DNA of 64,000 nucleotides from Pterobdella sp. o SKG-2022 (taxonomy: Eukaryota > Annelida > Clitellata > Hirudinida > Piscicolidae): positions 21,392,283 to 21,456,282 of the forward strand of contig OZ038321.1 in assembly GCA_964035795.1 (NCBI GenBank), written 5' to 3'. The notes beneath the pieces are model-generated. The model worked only from the letters and a program-made list of their open reading frames with translations. It ran no database searches and had not been told where the DNA came from. The position numbers and the translations under genes are program-made. Shown here piece by piece: positions 62,827 through 64,000 of the stretch. Each line of letters starts with the position of its first letter. The first letter of the stretch is position 1.

Positions 62827-64000
62827 CTAAACGAACTGGAACGGAGAAGAGTCGTTGATACACTTTGAAGATAAATCTAACGAAGATTTATTTAATTGTT
62901 CATCGTTTTGGAGGTCGAAAGCAGCCAGGGCAACGCTGTTGACACCGTTTTTGTGGTTCATTCCCGGAATGCTATAACGTTTTAAAAAGTCTTCGTAGTT
63001 TTTGTGAGGTAGCTGTGAAATTGATAACTTGTGTCTATCGTTAATTTTGTTTGGTTTATGACTCAAGTGCTTTTGATGATGTTTATGTTCGTGTTGTTGT
63101 TTAGGGGGCTGGTGTTGTTTATGTTGTTGTTGTATGGAGGTTACTAACCACTCTATTGTATCCTTTTTAGCATCTCCATTGAATGAAGCTTCATCGTGGA
63201 GATTATCATTAGAAAAATTATCTTTTGAAAACTCTTTCAACAGTTTTCGACATTCATCTATAGACGAACTCTTTTCTTTTTTATTAAGCGGTTTTTTGGT
63301 CTGGCCATCGCCTGCAAAAAAGTTTCTTCCAAAAAGCATGGAGTTTGTTTTACGTAGAGGATCTGATTTAACTGAAACTGTCACTTGATCTTCATCTTCC
63401 AAATCATCATCATCTCCATCATCGTCGTCATCATCCTCATCCTCTTCTTCATAATTGCTGGTTTTAGTATATAAAGACGAATGCAGAGACATTTCTTTGG
63501 CACTGCATTCGGGCATATCGATAGATGTCGTAGAATGGAAACAAGAATAATCAATAAAATATTGACCAGATTCTTTGTGGAAGGTGACTAACTTATCAAA
63601 CCGGTGACCCCACAAAATCTCGGAAGGCAGGTAGCTTGTGCGTGCTTGCGTGGTCATTCCTGTCGACTCCACAATCCCTTCAAGCACCACCACCAACTCG
63701 AACAACTCAGTCTTCAAACTATCAGCTGATAGCTCCCACAAAGGACTGTTTTGGTCAATCTTGTGTTCTACGATGATGGGCCACACCATGAACAGACGAC
63801 CTTCCGTCTCATTATCTCCGAGCACTAGATCATATTGGTATAATGGTATGATTTCACCTTCCTCTGTTATTCTCCTTTTTATCATTATGGCTTTAACGTG
63901 AGCTTCTACAATATGTGACTTTCTCATATCTCCAACACGAAATAGCAAACACAATTGATCATCTCTTTTGCATATTAAAGCATTCTTACTAAATAACAAC
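62827..64000 (-). CDS. Inward-rectifier potassium channel (Kir), C-terminal part, cut by window end
   Basis: A single open exon of at least 390 codons ends in TAG or TAA at 62827 and continues past the right edge, so the two membrane helices and the pore loop lie outside. What is seen is the Kir cytoplasmic domain: FSKNALICKRDDQLCLLFRV, then GDMRKSHIVEAHV, an EGEIIPL turn, VLEGIVESTGMTTQARTSYL and EILWGHRF. These are the standard landmarks that bind PIP2 and line the cytoplasmic pore. After about residue 165 of the visible part the family similarity ends. A low-complexity tail of roughly 200 residues follows, with an acidic run (DDDDDGDDDDLEDED), His/Gln-rich repeats and the end SPFQFV. Classical Kir2 channels have a shorter tail ending in a class I PDZ ligand; this one does not. 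The subtype cannot be decided without the pore. Confidence 0.92.
   Translation of the reverse strand, partial: LLFSKNALICKRDDQLCLLFRVGDMRKSHIVEAHVKAIMIKRRITEEGEIIPLYQYDLVLGDNETEGRLFMVWPIIVEHKIDQNSPLWELSADSLKTELFELVVVLEGIVESTGMTTQARTSYLPSEILWGHRFDKLVTFHKESGQYFIDYSCFHSTTSIDMPECSAKEMSLHSSLYTKTSNYEEEDEDDDDDDGDDDDLEDEDQVTVSVKSDPLRKTNSMLFGRNFFAGDGQTKKPLNKKEKSSSIDECRKLLKEFSKDNFSNDNLHDEASFNGDAKKDTIEWLVTSIQQQHKQHQPPKQQHEHKHHQKHLSHKPNKINDRHKLSISQLPHKNYEDFLKRYSIPGMNHKNGVNSVALAAFDLQNDEQLNKSSLDLSSKCINDSSPFQFV

Noticed and set aside
1..64000. CRISPR array, phage, integrative element or bacterial operon
   Set aside because: The sequence is intron-bearing animal DNA. No regularly spaced direct repeats with unique spacers, no bacterial-style operons and no ribosome-binding pattern were seen.

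Overview
The window is nuclear DNA of an animal. It is strongly AT-rich, its genes carry GT-AG spliceosomal introns, and it encodes animal proteins: a BRE1-type RING ubiquitin ligase, a protocadherin, a lysosomal acid ceramidase and an inward-rectifier potassium channel. The species cannot be fixed from this sequence. A (ATG)n-ended SINE tail resembling ones I associate with cephalopods, together with RTE-type LINEs, points loosely to a lophotrochozoan (mollusc, flatworm or relative). The very short introns of the left-hand genes argue against a typical cephalopod locus. No prokaryotic gene, CRISPR array, rRNA or convincing tRNA gene was seen.

Layout. 0.3-1.5 kb (+): 3' part of a zinc-finger protein gene. 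1.6-2.6 kb (-): complete SNRNP27-like splicing factor in seven small exons, tail-to-tail with the first gene and head-to-head with the next across 330 bp. 2.9-12.8 kb (+): complete 23-exon BRE1/RNF20-40 gene. Its introns hold a decayed RTE retrotransposon, a SINE tail, a foldback element and a short interspersed repeat. 13.9-24.4 kb (-): complete protocadherin with seven cadherin domains. 24.4-50.3 kb: a gene-poor, AT-rich desert with a 551-bp (AATAT)n array and a few weak exon candidates. 50.4-58.8 kb (-): complete 13-exon acid ceramidase gene, with about 58 extra residues in the beta-subunit region and a broken LINE in one intron. 58.8-62.8 kb: intergenic, with a 180-bp compound palindrome. 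62.8-64.0 kb (-): last part of a Kir channel gene that runs off the right edge.

The genes are unrelated in function and form no pathway. The structural theme is a compact left end, where three genes share 5' and 3' intergenic space, against a sparse, repeat-laden right half. I read exon structures by eye from reading frame, splice sites and remembered family conservation. For the four complete genes the exon lengths add up to one continuous frame, which is strong internal support, but no transcript or database check was possible.
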